Position numbers and translations under genes: made by a program
In this document: positions 8,332 to 18,974 of the stretch, piece by piece
How the letters are laid out: the number at the start of each line of letters is the position of its first letter
Numbering within the stretch: the stretch's first letter is position 1
The notes under the pieces: generated by a model
Told to the model about the DNA's origin: nothing
Database searches by the model: none
Seen by the model: the letters and a program-made list of their open reading frames with translations, nothing else
Origin: Chloroflexota bacterium
GTDB lineage: Bacteria > Chloroflexota > Dehalococcoidia > UBA2979
Assembly (NCBI GenBank): GCA_027622315.1
Contig: JAQBZW010000004.1
Coordinates: 1 to 39,336, forward strand
Direction of reading: 5' to 3'
DNA: 39,336 nt

Positions 8332-8742
8332 ATGTCGCTCACACCTCGTTCCCCACGGCGAGTGCCCGCAACACGCCCCGCCGTGTCGCTGCTTCTGCTG
8401 CTCCTCGCCGCCCTCGTGCTCGTCACCGGACTGCGATGCGGTGGCTCCGCGAGCGACGAGGCGGCGATCCTGGCCAGCACCGGAGACCTCTGGGCCGCGC
8501 CGCAGCGCTACGAGGGCAGGCGCGTCCGCACGACCGGCGTCGTGCTCGGCTTCAACCTCGGGCAGGCGGATGAGCACTACGTGGTCGAAGGTCCCGGGCA
8601 GCGTCGCGTCGAGCTGCGCGGCGTGGATCACGAGCGACTCGCGGCGATGAGCGGTCGCCGCGCCGAGGTGATTGGGCGCTTCCACTTCACGGAGGACACC
8701 GGCTTCGGCATCGCCGTCGACACCATCCGCGTCGTCGGCTGA
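8332..8742 (+). CDS. Predicted membrane-anchored or lipoprotein-like OB-fold-like hypothetical protein
   Basis: 136 aa; N-terminal hydrophobic segment SLLLLLLAALVLVTGLRCGG, then YEGRRVRTTGVVLGFNLGQADEHYVVEGPGQRRVELRG...AEVIGRFHFTEDTGFGIAVDTIRV. Confidence 0.65.
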   Translation: MSLTPRSPRRVPATRPAVSLLLLLLAALVLVTGLRCGGSASDEAAILASTGDLWAAPQRYEGRRVRTTGVVLGFNLGQADEHYVVEGPGQRRVELRGVDHERLAAMSGRRAEVIGRFHFTEDTGFGIAVDTIRVVG

Positions 8743-8887
8743 TCACGGCGGGCGGCGCCGCGGATCGCGTGGATGCGGTACGCGCCCTCGCGACGGGGAT
8801 GCTCCTTCGGCCGGTGGCCTCTGATATTCTGCGCCGACTTTCGCGACGTAACCGAGCCCACCACGAGTATCCCGATGCCCATCGGAG

Positions 8888-9889
8888 ATGGAGTTGGCGT
8901 TGACCGAAATGACTCACCGCGAGGCGCCGAGCGTCGGCATCGCCGCGATCCACGACGCGGCAGCGCGGATCCGCGAAAACGTCGGCCGGGTGATCGTGGG
9001 GGCCGACGAAGCCGTGACGCTGACGCTCGTCGCGCTGCTGTCGGGCGGGCACGTGCTGCTCGAGGACGTCCCGGGCACCGGCAAGACGACGATGGCGCGG
9101 GCGTTCGCCCGATCGATCGGCGCGAGCTTCCACCGCATCCAGTTCACGCCTGATCTCATGCCGTCAGACATCCTCGGCATCAACTTCTTCTCGCAGAAAT
9201 CGGGCGACTTCGAGTTCCGCCCGGGACCGCTGATGGCGAACATCGTGCTCGCCGACGAGGTGAACCGCGCCACGCCACGCACGCAGTCCGCGTTGCTGGA
9301 GGCGATGGAGGAGCGCACGGCCACGATCGAGGGCACGACCCATCAGCTCCCGCTTCCGTTCGTGGTACTCGCCACGCAGAACCCTGTGGAGCTCGAGGGC
9401 ACGTTCCCGTTGCCCGAGGCGCAGCTCGATCGCTTCCTCGTCCGCCTCAAGGTGGGCTACCCGAGCGAAGACGGTGAGCTCGAGGTGCTGCGACGGTTCG
9501 AGCAGGCGTCTCCGTTGGAGTCGTTGACCGCGGTCGTGCAGGCGGACGAGCTGGTGGCCGCCAGCGCTCTCCTGCCGAACGTGCACGTCGAGGACGCCGT
9601 CGCGCGCTACGCCGTGCAGCTGTGTCGGGCGACCCGCCTCCACGAGGCCTTCGACCTTGGCGCGAGCCCGCGCGCGTCGCTCGCTCTCTTCCGCGCGGCA
9701 CGTGCCTCCGCGGCGATCGACGGTCGCGACTACGTGCGGCCGGACGACATCAAGGCGCTGGCGCAGCCCGTGCTAGGGCATCGGTTGGTGCTCTCGTCGA
9801 ACACGCGACTGCGCGGGCGGACCTCGGACGACGTGCTGAGCGAGATCCTCGGCACCGTTCCCGTCCCCATCGCCGACGCCGTCTCCTAA
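8888..9889 (+). CDS. MoxR-family AAA+ ATPase
   Basis: 333 aa; Walker A GHVLLEDVPGTGKTTMARAFA; FTPDLMPSDILG; LADEVNRATPRTQSALLEAMEE; ATQNPVELEGTFPLPEAQLDRF. Confidence 0.97.
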   Translation: MELALTEMTHREAPSVGIAAIHDAAARIRENVGRVIVGADEAVTLTLVALLSGGHVLLEDVPGTGKTTMARAFARSIGASFHRIQFTPDLMPSDILGINFFSQKSGDFEFRPGPLMANIVLADEVNRATPRTQSALLEAMEERTATIEGTTHQLPLPFVVLATQNPVELEGTFPLPEAQLDRFLVRLKVGYPSEDGELEVLRRFEQASPLESLTAVVQADELVAASALLPNVHVEDAVARYAVQLCRATRLHEAFDLGASPRASLALFRAARASAAIDGRDYVRPDDIKALAQPVLGHRLVLSSNTRLRGRTSDDVLSEILGTVPVPIADAVS

Positions 9890-9916
9890 CCGCGCCACCC
9901 GACAGCCGGAGCTTTC

Positions 9917-11206
9917 ATGCGCACGGTCATTCGCGACTCGTGGCTCCTCGTCTCATCCGTCCTGATCGCGATCGGACTGCTGAGCGGTTCGATCGTGATC
10001 GTGTCCCTCGGCGTGCTCGTGCTGGGCACGGGAGCCGCCGCACGGCTGTGGTCGCGGCTCTCGCTCGAGGAGGTGGTGCTCACGCGCGAGCTGAGCGAGC
10101 ACCGCGTCTACGTCGGCGAGACGGTGCGCGTGCAGCTCACGCTCGAGAACCGCAAACCGCTGCCCGTGCCGTGGATCGAGGTGCAGACGGGGATGCCGCG
10201 CGGCATGCCCGTGATCGACGCGCGGACGCACATTGGCGCCTCGGGCAGCCCGGTGCTCGAGCGCAATACGTCGCTCGGCCGTCGCGACCGCATCGAATGG
10301 CCGATCACGCTGAGGGCCATCCACCGCGGTTACTTTCGCGTGGGGCCGTCGCGGCTGCGCTCCGGGGACATCTTTGGGTTCTTCGAACGGGAGGTCGTGA
10401 CCGGGGCGCCGGCAGACGGAATCGTCGTCTATCCGCGCACGTACGCGCTGCCGGACCTTGGACTGGACAGCGCACGCCCCTTCGGTGAGCAGCGGGGCGG
10501 CAATCGGATCTACGAAGACCCGTCGCGCGTGATCGGCATCCGTGACTACGAGCCTGGCGACACCATGAGGCGCATCGACTGGAAGGCGACGGCGCGCGTG
10601 CAGCGCTTGCAGTCGCGGGTGTACGAGCCGTCGCGCACGCAATCCGTCGTGGTCGCGCTCAACATCCCGACGTTCGAACAACAGTGGCAGGGATCCGATC
10701 CGCTGTTGCTCGAACGTGGCGTCTCGCTCGCGGCCTCGCTCGCGCGGGCGGCGTACGAGGGAGGCTCCGCGGTCGGCCTGATCGCGAACGGCTCGTTCCC
10801 GGACGCAGATCGTCCGATTCGCATCGGTGCGAGCAGCCATCCGCAACAGCTCAATCACGTGCTTGAAGCACTGGCCATGGTGACCGCGTTCACCACGTCG
10901 CGGATGTCCGCCGAGCTCGAGGATCACCGACGCGCGCTGCCCGCCGGCGCCACGGTCGTACTCGTGGCGGCGGTGATGAACGAGGACCTGGCGGCCTCGC
11001 TCCAGCGGCTCCGCACCGCGGGCCATTTCGTGCACGTCGTGAAGACCTCGCACGCACCGTGGCGAATACCGATCGACCCGATCCGCGTTTCCGAACTGGC
11101 GACGATCATGGAGGCGCATGAGGCGGAGCTCGAGCGGCAGGGACTGCTCGTGGATCGCGGCGATGAAGCGGCCGCGGCCGCGCTCGGCATGCGGGTGCCG
11201 GCGTGA
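9917..11206 (+). CDS. DUF58 domain-containing protein
   Basis: 429 aa; IRDYEPGDTMRRIDWKATARVQRLQSRVYEPSRTQSVVVALN is the DUF58 signature; directly downstream of MoxR. Confidence 0.94.
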   Translation: MRTVIRDSWLLVSSVLIAIGLLSGSIVIVSLGVLVLGTGAAARLWSRLSLEEVVLTRELSEHRVYVGETVRVQLTLENRKPLPVPWIEVQTGMPRGMPVIDARTHIGASGSPVLERNTSLGRRDRIEWPITLRAIHRGYFRVGPSRLRSGDIFGFFEREVVTGAPADGIVVYPRTYALPDLGLDSARPFGEQRGGNRIYEDPSRVIGIRDYEPGDTMRRIDWKATARVQRLQSRVYEPSRTQSVVVALNIPTFEQQWQGSDPLLLERGVSLAASLARAAYEGGSAVGLIANGSFPDADRPIRIGASSHPQQLNHVLEALAMVTAFTTSRMSAELEDHRRALPAGATVVLVAAVMNEDLAASLQRLRTAGHFVHVVKTSHAPWRIPIDPIRVSELATIMEAHEAELERQGLLVDRGDEAAAAALGMRVPA

Positions 11207-12846
11207 CGCAGCGCTGGCAACAGACGCTGGTCGACTACCTATTTGTGATCGCGGAGGCGGTCGTCTGGTTCATGGCGATCGCGTTGATCGCCACGTGGAC
11301 CGAGCGCGACCTGCTCGCTCAGCTGGCGACACGCATCCAGACCGAGCTCTCGCCGAGTCCGGCGCACCTGCTCGCGCTGCGCGACGTGCGTGCGGCGTCG
11401 GAGCAGGTCATCTCCGGGCCGCCGCTGCTGATCGTGGTGTTCACGGGCATGCTCGCCTTCGCCGCGATGCGCGGTTTCCGACGCCTGCGCCTGCAGGGTG
11501 CGATGGGCGCGGCTGGCATCCTGATCGTCTCGATTCTCGTGCTGAACGCACTGCTCCACTTCACCTTCACCCGCGACGTCTTGTTTTGGCAGACCGGCGG
11601 GGCGGCCAATTTCATCAACGACCCTGCGACGCATTTCCCCCCGGGCACGGATCTCGAGGCGTTCATCGCGAATCCCGGACTCGGCCGCCCGCACGGCGGC
11701 GCGCTGATGATCACCTTCGCCGGCCTCGTCGCGATGTGGACGCGCTTCCTTCTGGGCGGGCGATCGCTGGTCACGTTCGAACGCGGCGCCCGCTCGTTTA
11801 CCTTCGGCTTCTCGGCGACGCTCGTGCTCGTCGTGCTGGCGAGCGTCAGCGGCGTCACCACGCTGGCCGCGTATGCGGTTCCGTATTTCGTGCTGGCCGT
11901 GCTCATGCTGGCGGTGGCACACAGCGCGCGCCCGCAGACAGTGATGGAGGACGCTCGCCGCGCCGCGCCGTGGGTGCTGTCCGTGCTCGTGACGGTCGGC
12001 GCGCTGACGGCGGCCGCGTTGATCCTCGGGCTGCTCGCGCTGATCGACGCCGGCAGCTGGTTCCAGTTCGTCGTCGACGCGTTGTTCCGCGTGATCGGCT
12101 TCCTGCTCGTCCTGATCCTCACTCCGATCTTCTGGGTCGTCGAGGGGCTGCTGAGCCTCGCGAACATCACGCCGCCGGAGAATTTCCTGGCGCCCCCTCA
12201 GGGCACACCCGGGCCGCTCGAGCCCGCGGAGAGCGGTGACGGCTTCCGGTTCGCGTCGTCAGTGGTGTTCGTGCTCAAGGTGATCGCGCTCAGCGCGCTG
12301 ACGTACGGCATCTTCGCGGGCCTGCGAGCCCTGCTCGGTCGCGGCGGCGACCGCGAGGAGGAGGCGTATGCCGAGGTACGCACCACGGACGCCAACGCGA
12401 CCGGACTCGGCGGATTGCTCCGCAACCTGATCCCGGGGCGCGGTGCGCGGGGGGCGGGCGGTGCATGGATGCGACAGCAGCCGATCTATCAGCTCTTCGG
12501 CCGCGCCGTGCACGATGCCGAAGTGCGGGGGCTGCGCATCCGTCCGGCCGAGACGCCGATCGAGTTCGCGGATGTGGGTGGCCGCATGCTCGAGGCCGCG
12601 GCCTTCGGGCCGATCGCCGACGCGTTCGACCGCGCGCGCTACGGGCGCCACTTCCCCGACGCGGAGGCGCTCGCGCCGCTCGAGCGCGCGCTCGAGACCT
12701 GGGCGGCGAGCCACCCGCCCAGCGAGGAGGTGCGCGAACGCATCCAGGGCGCGCGCCAGCCGTCCGAGAGCCAGGAAATCGAGGCGCGCATCATCCTCTC
12801 GCGACGCGCGAGCCGCGGGGACGAGAATGCGCGGCGACTGCTCTAA
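11203..12846 (+). CDS. Polytopic membrane protein with C-terminal DUF4129-like domain
   Basis: 547 aa; multiple hydrophobic segments; C-terminus QQPIYQLFGRAVHDAEVRGLRIRPAETPIEFA...FDRARYGRHFPDAEALAPLERALE. Overlaps the DUF58 stop by 4 nt. Confidence 0.8.
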   Translation: MTQRWQQTLVDYLFVIAEAVVWFMAIALIATWTERDLLAQLATRIQTELSPSPAHLLALRDVRAASEQVISGPPLLIVVFTGMLAFAAMRGFRRLRLQGAMGAAGILIVSILVLNALLHFTFTRDVLFWQTGGAANFINDPATHFPPGTDLEAFIANPGLGRPHGGALMITFAGLVAMWTRFLLGGRSLVTFERGARSFTFGFSATLVLVVLASVSGVTTLAAYAVPYFVLAVLMLAVAHSARPQTVMEDARRAAPWVLSVLVTVGALTAAALILGLLALIDAGSWFQFVVDALFRVIGFLLVLILTPIFWVVEGLLSLANITPPENFLAPPQGTPGPLEPAESGDGFRFASSVVFVLKVIALSALTYGIFAGLRALLGRGGDREEEAYAEVRTTDANATGLGGLLRNLIPGRGARGAGGAWMRQQPIYQLFGRAVHDAEVRGLRIRPAETPIEFADVGGRMLEAAAFGPIADAFDRARYGRHFPDAEALAPLERALETWAASHPPSEEVRERIQGARQPSESQEIEARIILSRRASRGDENARRLL

Positions 12847-12870
12847 CGAGCCACAGCAGACGGATCGCGC

Positions 12871-13602
12871 CTAGAGCGAGTCGGCGATCGCCACCGCGGT
12901 CGCCATCAGCGCCGCGTTTCCGGAGGCGGGCGTACCGTCTGGCAGCTCGAGCGTGTCCTCCAGACCGATGCGCGTCTGAAGCCCGCGGGCCAGCGCGTCG
13001 CGGAGGACCGTCCAGGCTGCCGCGCCGCCGCAGTGCAGCAGTCGCGGTGACGACGCGCCCGCTTCGTCGAGCACCGCCTCCATCCCGCGTGCGAGCGCAA
13101 GCGCGGCGCCCGGCTCGCGCTCGCGCGGCTCGAGCAGCAGCCGCGTGCAGCGATCGTGGAGCCCCGAGGCGACCAGCGTGCGCGCGTCCTCGACGGTCCA
13201 CAGCCCGGCCTCGATGCCGACGCCACGCTCCAGCAGCAGCTGCGCGAACTCGACGGCGCCGTCCTCAGAGAAGTTCACCGAGGCGAAGTCCGGCAGCTCG
13301 CTCCAGGCACGCGCCAGCGCGAGGCGCCGCTCGAGATCCTGCTCGATCCACGCGCCGGTCGTGATCCCGACGGCAACCCCCGGTTGGCGGGCGCGGATCG
13401 CCCGCAGCGCCGCGGCGATGTGCGTGCCGTCCATGGTCTGCGCGCCGTCGTCGTCGCGGACGTGAATGTGGACCGCGGCCGCGCCCGCCGCGACGACGCG
13501 CGCGGCGTCTTCGGCGAGCTCCGCGGGCGTGAGCGGCAACGCAGGGTGATCGCCCGGGCGCCGCGATCCGTTCAGGCAGGCTTTGATCCAGTGATCGCTC
13601 AT
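12871..13602 (-). CDS. BKACE-family (DUF849) 3-keto-5-aminohexanoate cleavage protein-like enzyme
   Basis: 243 aa; AAVHIHVRDDDGAQTMD (HxH metal motif); GITTGAWIE; LLHCGGAAAWTVLRDALARGLQTRIGLEDTLELPDG. Confidence 0.88.
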   Translation of the reverse strand: MSDHWIKACLNGSRRPGDHPALPLTPAELAEDAARVVAAGAAAVHIHVRDDDGAQTMDGTHIAAALRAIRARQPGVAVGITTGAWIEQDLERRLALARAWSELPDFASVNFSEDGAVEFAQLLLERGVGIEAGLWTVEDARTLVASGLHDRCTRLLLEPREREPGAALALARGMEAVLDEAGASSPRLLHCGGAAAWTVLRDALARGLQTRIGLEDTLELPDGTPASGNAALMATAVAIADSL

Positions 13603-14345
13603 GACGCCATTCCCTCCTGCTCCGCGGGGCGAAGCACCGCGATCCCATCTTCGAAGCGCAACGTGCCGGCGCGCTCATAGCGATCGCTCTGTGCACAGAG
13701 CGCGATATCGCTGTCGAAGCCGAGTGCGACGAGGCGCCGGCCGTGTCCGCTGTCGCGCAGGGCTGCGGTGAAGTTCGTCGCGACGGCGCGAAAGTCGGCG
13801 AGCGCGGAGGCGGCTGCGGGCGTCGGTTCCGCGCCCGCCGCCACGAGCCGGGCGACGAGCAGTCCACCCGCGAGCCGGTCGTCCTCCGAACGCAGGCCGG
13901 CCGTGCCGGCGCATACCACCAGCACGTCGTGCCCGGCCGCCAGCGCCAGGCGTGTGGCGGCGCCCGCGTTCAGCGGCGCGGCCGCGATCACAAGCGGTGC
14001 GCTCGCGCACCTCACGAGCGCCGGAGTTCCGTTGGTCGTCGCCACCACCGCTCGGTTTGCCGGGAGGGCGGCCATGCGCATGAACTCCCCGGGGGAGTTC
14101 CCGTAGTCATAGCCTTCCGGCGGCAGCGCATCGACCTCGCCGCAGAGCATCGGCGCCGACCCGTCGGCCGCGAGCCGTGCGCGAAGGACGCGCCCCTCCT
14201 CGATCGTGGCGGCCGGATACACCGCTTCGATCCCGCGACCGAACAACACGGCCATCACGGAGGTCGCGCGCAACACGTCCACGACGAGGCAGGTCTCGCG
14301 CGTCGGGGACGCCGGGGGAGGCAGGATCGTCAGGTCGACGCGCAT
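13599..14345 (-). CDS. comB: 2-phosphosulfolactate phosphatase family protein (ComB-like)
   Basis: About 248 aa from ATG 14345: MRVDLTILPPPASPTRETCLVVDVLRATSVMAVLFGRG...MLCGEVDALPPEGYDYGNSPGEF...VVATTNGTPAL. 4-nt overlap (ATGA) with the BKACE start. Confidence 0.85.
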   Translation of the reverse strand: MRVDLTILPPPASPTRETCLVVDVLRATSVMAVLFGRGIEAVYPAATIEEGRVLRARLAADGSAPMLCGEVDALPPEGYDYGNSPGEFMRMAALPANRAVVATTNGTPALVRCASAPLVIAAAPLNAGAATRLALAAGHDVLVVCAGTAGLRSEDDRLAGGLLVARLVAAGAEPTPAAASALADFRAVATNFTAALRDSGHGRRLVALGFDSDIALCAQSDRYERAGTLRFEDGIAVLRPAEQEGMAS

Positions 14346-14487
14346 TGGCAGGAGTGTAGGGATACGCGCGGCCGCGGTGCTTCGCCGCCAGCGCGCCGTG
14401 CGGGGTCGTCCCAACGCGTCGGTGGCGCCCAGAAGGGCCACTCTCTACGCTCGATCGCGCGCCCCCGGCGGGACGCACGGAGGCAGC

Positions 14488-15330
14488 ATGGGCGCCATCG
14501 TCGGCATCTTCGACTCCGGCGTCGGCGGTCTGTCCGTCGCCGCCGCCCTCCACCACCTCCGCCCCGCGCTCCCCGTCCGCTACGTGGCGGACACGGCCTT
14601 CTTTCCGTACGGCCAGCGCACGTCGCGCGAGATCGCGGCGCGCGCGGTTGAGCTCGCGCACGGCCTGATCGACGACGGCTGCACGCTGCTGGTCGTCGCC
14701 TGCAACACCGCTTCGTCAGCCGCGCTGGAAACGCTGCGACACACATTCTCGATCCCGATCGTCGGCATGGAGCCGCCGCTCAAGCCCGCCGTCGAGCGCA
14801 GCCGTAGCGGCCGCGTCGCGGTGCTGGCCACACCGGCGACGACCGCGGGCGACCGGCTCGCCCGACTGCGCGCGAACCACGGCGCCGGCGCGCACGTCAC
14901 CGTGCTGCCGATGCCCGGCCTCGCCGACCTCGTCGAGGAGGGTGTGGTCTCGGGAGCGCGCGTGGACGCCGTGCTGCGCGGCGCGCTCGCGCGCCCGTTG
15001 CGCGAGGGCATCGATGCGGTGGCGCTCGGATGCACGCACTACGGCTTTCTCCGCGCGGCGATCGAGGCGATCGTGCCCCGGAACGTGCAGGTGATCGACG
15101 CGGCCGAGCCGGTCGCACGACGCGTCGTTTCACTGCTCGGCAGCGCCGGCGGCGACCCTGGGGTCGGCGGCGCCCCGGCAGAGGTGCTCTGTTACGCTAC
15201 CGGCGATCGGGCGCGCTTCGTCGCCTCGATCGAGCGGCTCGCAGCAGCCGGCGCGGATCTGCCCCCGTTGCGAGTCGCGGCGCATCCGCCGTTCACGCCC
15301 GCCGCTATCTCCCCCCGGAGCCGCACATGA
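14488..15330 (+). CDS. murI: Glutamate racemase
   Basis: IVGIFDSGVGGLSVAAALHHLRPALPVRYVADTAFFPYG; catalytic Cys motifs VVACNTASSAALE and ALGCTHYGFL; SD cggagg before the ATG. Confidence 0.95.
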   Translation: MGAIVGIFDSGVGGLSVAAALHHLRPALPVRYVADTAFFPYGQRTSREIAARAVELAHGLIDDGCTLLVVACNTASSAALETLRHTFSIPIVGMEPPLKPAVERSRSGRVAVLATPATTAGDRLARLRANHGAGAHVTVLPMPGLADLVEEGVVSGARVDAVLRGALARPLREGIDAVALGCTHYGFLRAAIEAIVPRNVQVIDAAEPVARRVVSLLGSAGGDPGVGGAPAEVLCYATGDRARFVASIERLAAAGADLPPLRVAAHPPFTPAAISPRSRT

Positions 15331-16190
15331 CGAGCACAGAGCCCCGTACAGCCGCGCAACGCACCGCGCACGGTTTCCGCCAGAAGTACGAGTCGGCAGC
15401 GACGCGGAACCAGTCGCTGCTCTGCGTCGGCCTCGACCCCGATCCGGCGCGGATCCCGGCGGGTGTGGACGCGGGCGACTTCCTGACCGCGATCGTGGAA
15501 GCGACCGCGGACCTCGTCTGCTGCTACAAGCCGAACATTGCCTTCTTCGAACCCGATCTCGGAGCCGGCATCGAGCGGCTCCGCCAGCTGATCGCGAACG
15601 TTCCGGACGGCGTGCCCGTCCTCCTCGACGCGAAACGCGGCGACATTGGTCACACCGCCACGTTCTACGCGCGCGCCGTCTTCGACGCCCTCGGCGCCGA
15701 TGCGGTCACCGCGAACGGCTACCTGGGGCATGACGCGATCGCACCGTTCCTCGAGCGTGCCGACCGCACGACGTTCCTGCTCGTGCGTACGTCGAACCCG
15801 GGCGCTCGCGACCTCCAGGACCTGCGTCTCGAAGGCGGGCGCACGTTGTTCGAACACGTGGCCGGGCTCGCCGCTGAGTGGAACCGAGAGCACGGCAATG
15901 TCGGTCTCGTCGTCGGGGCGACCTACCCGGAGGAGGCGCGCCGCATCCGGGAGATCTGCCCGGACCAACCGATGCTGATGCCCGGCGTCGGCGCGCAAGC
16001 CGGCGACCTCGATGCTGCCGTGCGGGCCGGTATCGACGTGCGCGGAGGAGGCATCCTCGTGAACGCGTCGCGCGGCGTGATGTACGCCGGAGCGGCAGCC
16101 GGCGCTCGCACGCTTGGCGATTGGGCGCGCGCCGCGCGCACCGCGGCGGACGAGCTGCGAGAGGCCATCAACCACGCGCGAGGCGCGTAG
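15327..16190 (+). CDS. pyrF: Orotidine 5'-phosphate decarboxylase
   Basis: SLLCVGLDPDPARIP...VLLDAKRGDIGHTATFYARAVFDALGADAVTANGYLGHDAIAPFL; start overlaps the murI stop (ATGA). Confidence 0.95.
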   Translation: MTSTEPRTAAQRTAHGFRQKYESAATRNQSLLCVGLDPDPARIPAGVDAGDFLTAIVEATADLVCCYKPNIAFFEPDLGAGIERLRQLIANVPDGVPVLLDAKRGDIGHTATFYARAVFDALGADAVTANGYLGHDAIAPFLERADRTTFLLVRTSNPGARDLQDLRLEGGRTLFEHVAGLAAEWNREHGNVGLVVGATYPEEARRIREICPDQPMLMPGVGAQAGDLDAAVRAGIDVRGGGILVNASRGVMYAGAAAGARTLGDWARAARTAADELREAINHARGA

Positions 16191-16196
16191 CGCACC

Positions 16197-16433
16197 GTGA
16201 TCGAGTTGCGCATGGGCGATGTCTACCGCATGCGCAAGAAGCACCCTTGCGGCGGCTTCGAGTGGGCGATCGTGCGTCTCGGCGCTGATGTCGGGCTGCG
16301 CTGTTCGACCTGCGGTCGTCGCGTGCTCATGGAGCGCAGTACGCTCGTACGCAGGGCGCAGCGACTTGTCGAGCGCGGTCCGGCGCTCGACCCCGAGATC
16401 GAGCGGGCGCTCTGGGGTGAATCGCAGGCATGA
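16197..16433 (+). CDS. DUF951 domain-containing protein
   Basis: 78 aa; MGDVYRMRKKHPCGGFEWAIVRLGADVGLRCSTCGRRVLMERSTLVRR. Confidence 0.9.
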   Translation: MIELRMGDVYRMRKKHPCGGFEWAIVRLGADVGLRCSTCGRRVLMERSTLVRRAQRLVERGPALDPEIERALWGESQA

Positions 16434-16520
16434 GGATGGGCGCGTTTCGTTGACTCGTGATCTGACCCACTTCTACACTCCGCCTGCTCCCGGCCACGTA
16501 TGGCCGGTGGGGGATACCCG

Positions 16521-17054
16521 GTGATTGAACTCGTCATCGACAGCATTCGCGTCGGACTACGGCATTACCGACGCGTCGTCGTGCTGCGCGAAAAGGAAGC
16601 GGAGCGCTTCCTCACGATCTGGATCGGCGCCGATGTGGCCGATGCGATCGCGCTCAAGCTGCAGAACGTCGCCGTGCCTCGCCCGCAGACGCACGACCTC
16701 CTGTTCAACTCGATCGGCGACCTGGGCGGCGTCGTGAAGTCCGTGATCGTGAACGATCTCAAGGACGACACGTTCTTCGCGAAGGTGATCGTGGAGCAGA
16801 ACGGGCGCACGCTCGAGATCGACTCGCGGCCGTCGGACGCGATCGCGCTCGCCGTGCGTGCCGAGGTACCGATCTACGCCGCCGAGGACGTGCTCGAGCG
16901 CGCCGGGATCGTGCTCGACGACGAAGGCCAGGCGATCGAAGGGCAGGATCGCGAACGCCCGCCCGCGCCGACCGCCGAAGAGCTCGAGAAGCTCGCAGCG
17001 TTCCGTGACTTCGTCGCGGGGCTCGATCTGGACGATCTCGGGAAGGGCGAATAG
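16521..17054 (+). CDS. Bifunctional nuclease family protein (DUF151)
   Basis: GTG start; MIELVIDSIRVGLRHYRRVVVLREKEAERFLTIWIGADVADAIALKLQN...TFFAKVIVEQNGRTLEIDSRPSDAIALAVRAEVPIYAAEDVLERAGI. Confidence 0.92.
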   Translation: MIELVIDSIRVGLRHYRRVVVLREKEAERFLTIWIGADVADAIALKLQNVAVPRPQTHDLLFNSIGDLGGVVKSVIVNDLKDDTFFAKVIVEQNGRTLEIDSRPSDAIALAVRAEVPIYAAEDVLERAGIVLDDEGQAIEGQDRERPPAPTAEELEKLAAFRDFVAGLDLDDLGKGE

Positions 17055-17158
17055 CTCTCGGCGAAGCCGGAGCCGCCCCGAAAAACCAGTTTGGTCCGAC
17101 GTGGTTGCAGACAGCGCGCAGCGGCGCCGTCCGCGATTGTGCATGCGCTCACAACGGC

Positions 17159-17187
17159 TTGTTTCACCCGTCGGTGCATGCTAGCCT
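17159..17187 (+). promoter_or_regulatory. Candidate sigma70-type promoter for the atp operon
   Basis: TTGTTT, 17-nt spacer, TAGCCT, located 37 nt upstream of the first atp gene. By-eye consensus only. Confidence 0.35.
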
Positions 17188-17223
17188 CCCGTCGGCCTCG
17201 CAGCCTGAAGGGCGTGTGCGGCC

Positions 17224-17436
17224 ATGTGGAACTCTCCAGCGTTCGGGTTACTCGGACTCGGGAGCTATCTCGCAACCTCCATCGTGGGGCTGACGCTGGT
17301 TGGCGTCTGGCTCGACGGACGGTTCGATACGCGGCCCGTGCTGACGCTGGTGTTCCTCGTCATGGGACTCGCCGCAGGGTTCTACGGGGCCTACAAGCAA
17401 CTGCGGGAACTGACCGAGCGTACGCGTAAGGGTTGA
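17224..17436 (+). CDS. AtpZ/AtpI-like F1Fo-ATPase-associated membrane protein
   Basis: 70 aa, two TM segments: GLGSYLATSIVGLTLVGVWLDGRFDTRPVLTLVFLVMGLAAGFYGAYKQLREL; first gene of the atp cluster. Confidence 0.8.
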   Translation: MWNSPAFGLLGLGSYLATSIVGLTLVGVWLDGRFDTRPVLTLVFLVMGLAAGFYGAYKQLRELTERTRKG

Positions 17437-17453
17437 ACGCGGAAGGGTCGTCG

Positions 17454-18871
<1,418 letters not shown>

Positions 18872-18974
18872 TCGACGGCCGCGTCGACCGCCTCCCGAGA
18901 TCGACCGGCGGCTCGCATGGGCGGGCTGTCGGTCCCGAGGGGCATAGAGAGCAGCCGAAGGAGCGAGGGATATC

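Noticed and set aside
7783-8685. 300-aa form of the small helical protein
   Set aside because: The extension beyond 8262 is antisense to the 8332..8742 gene and has no family features.
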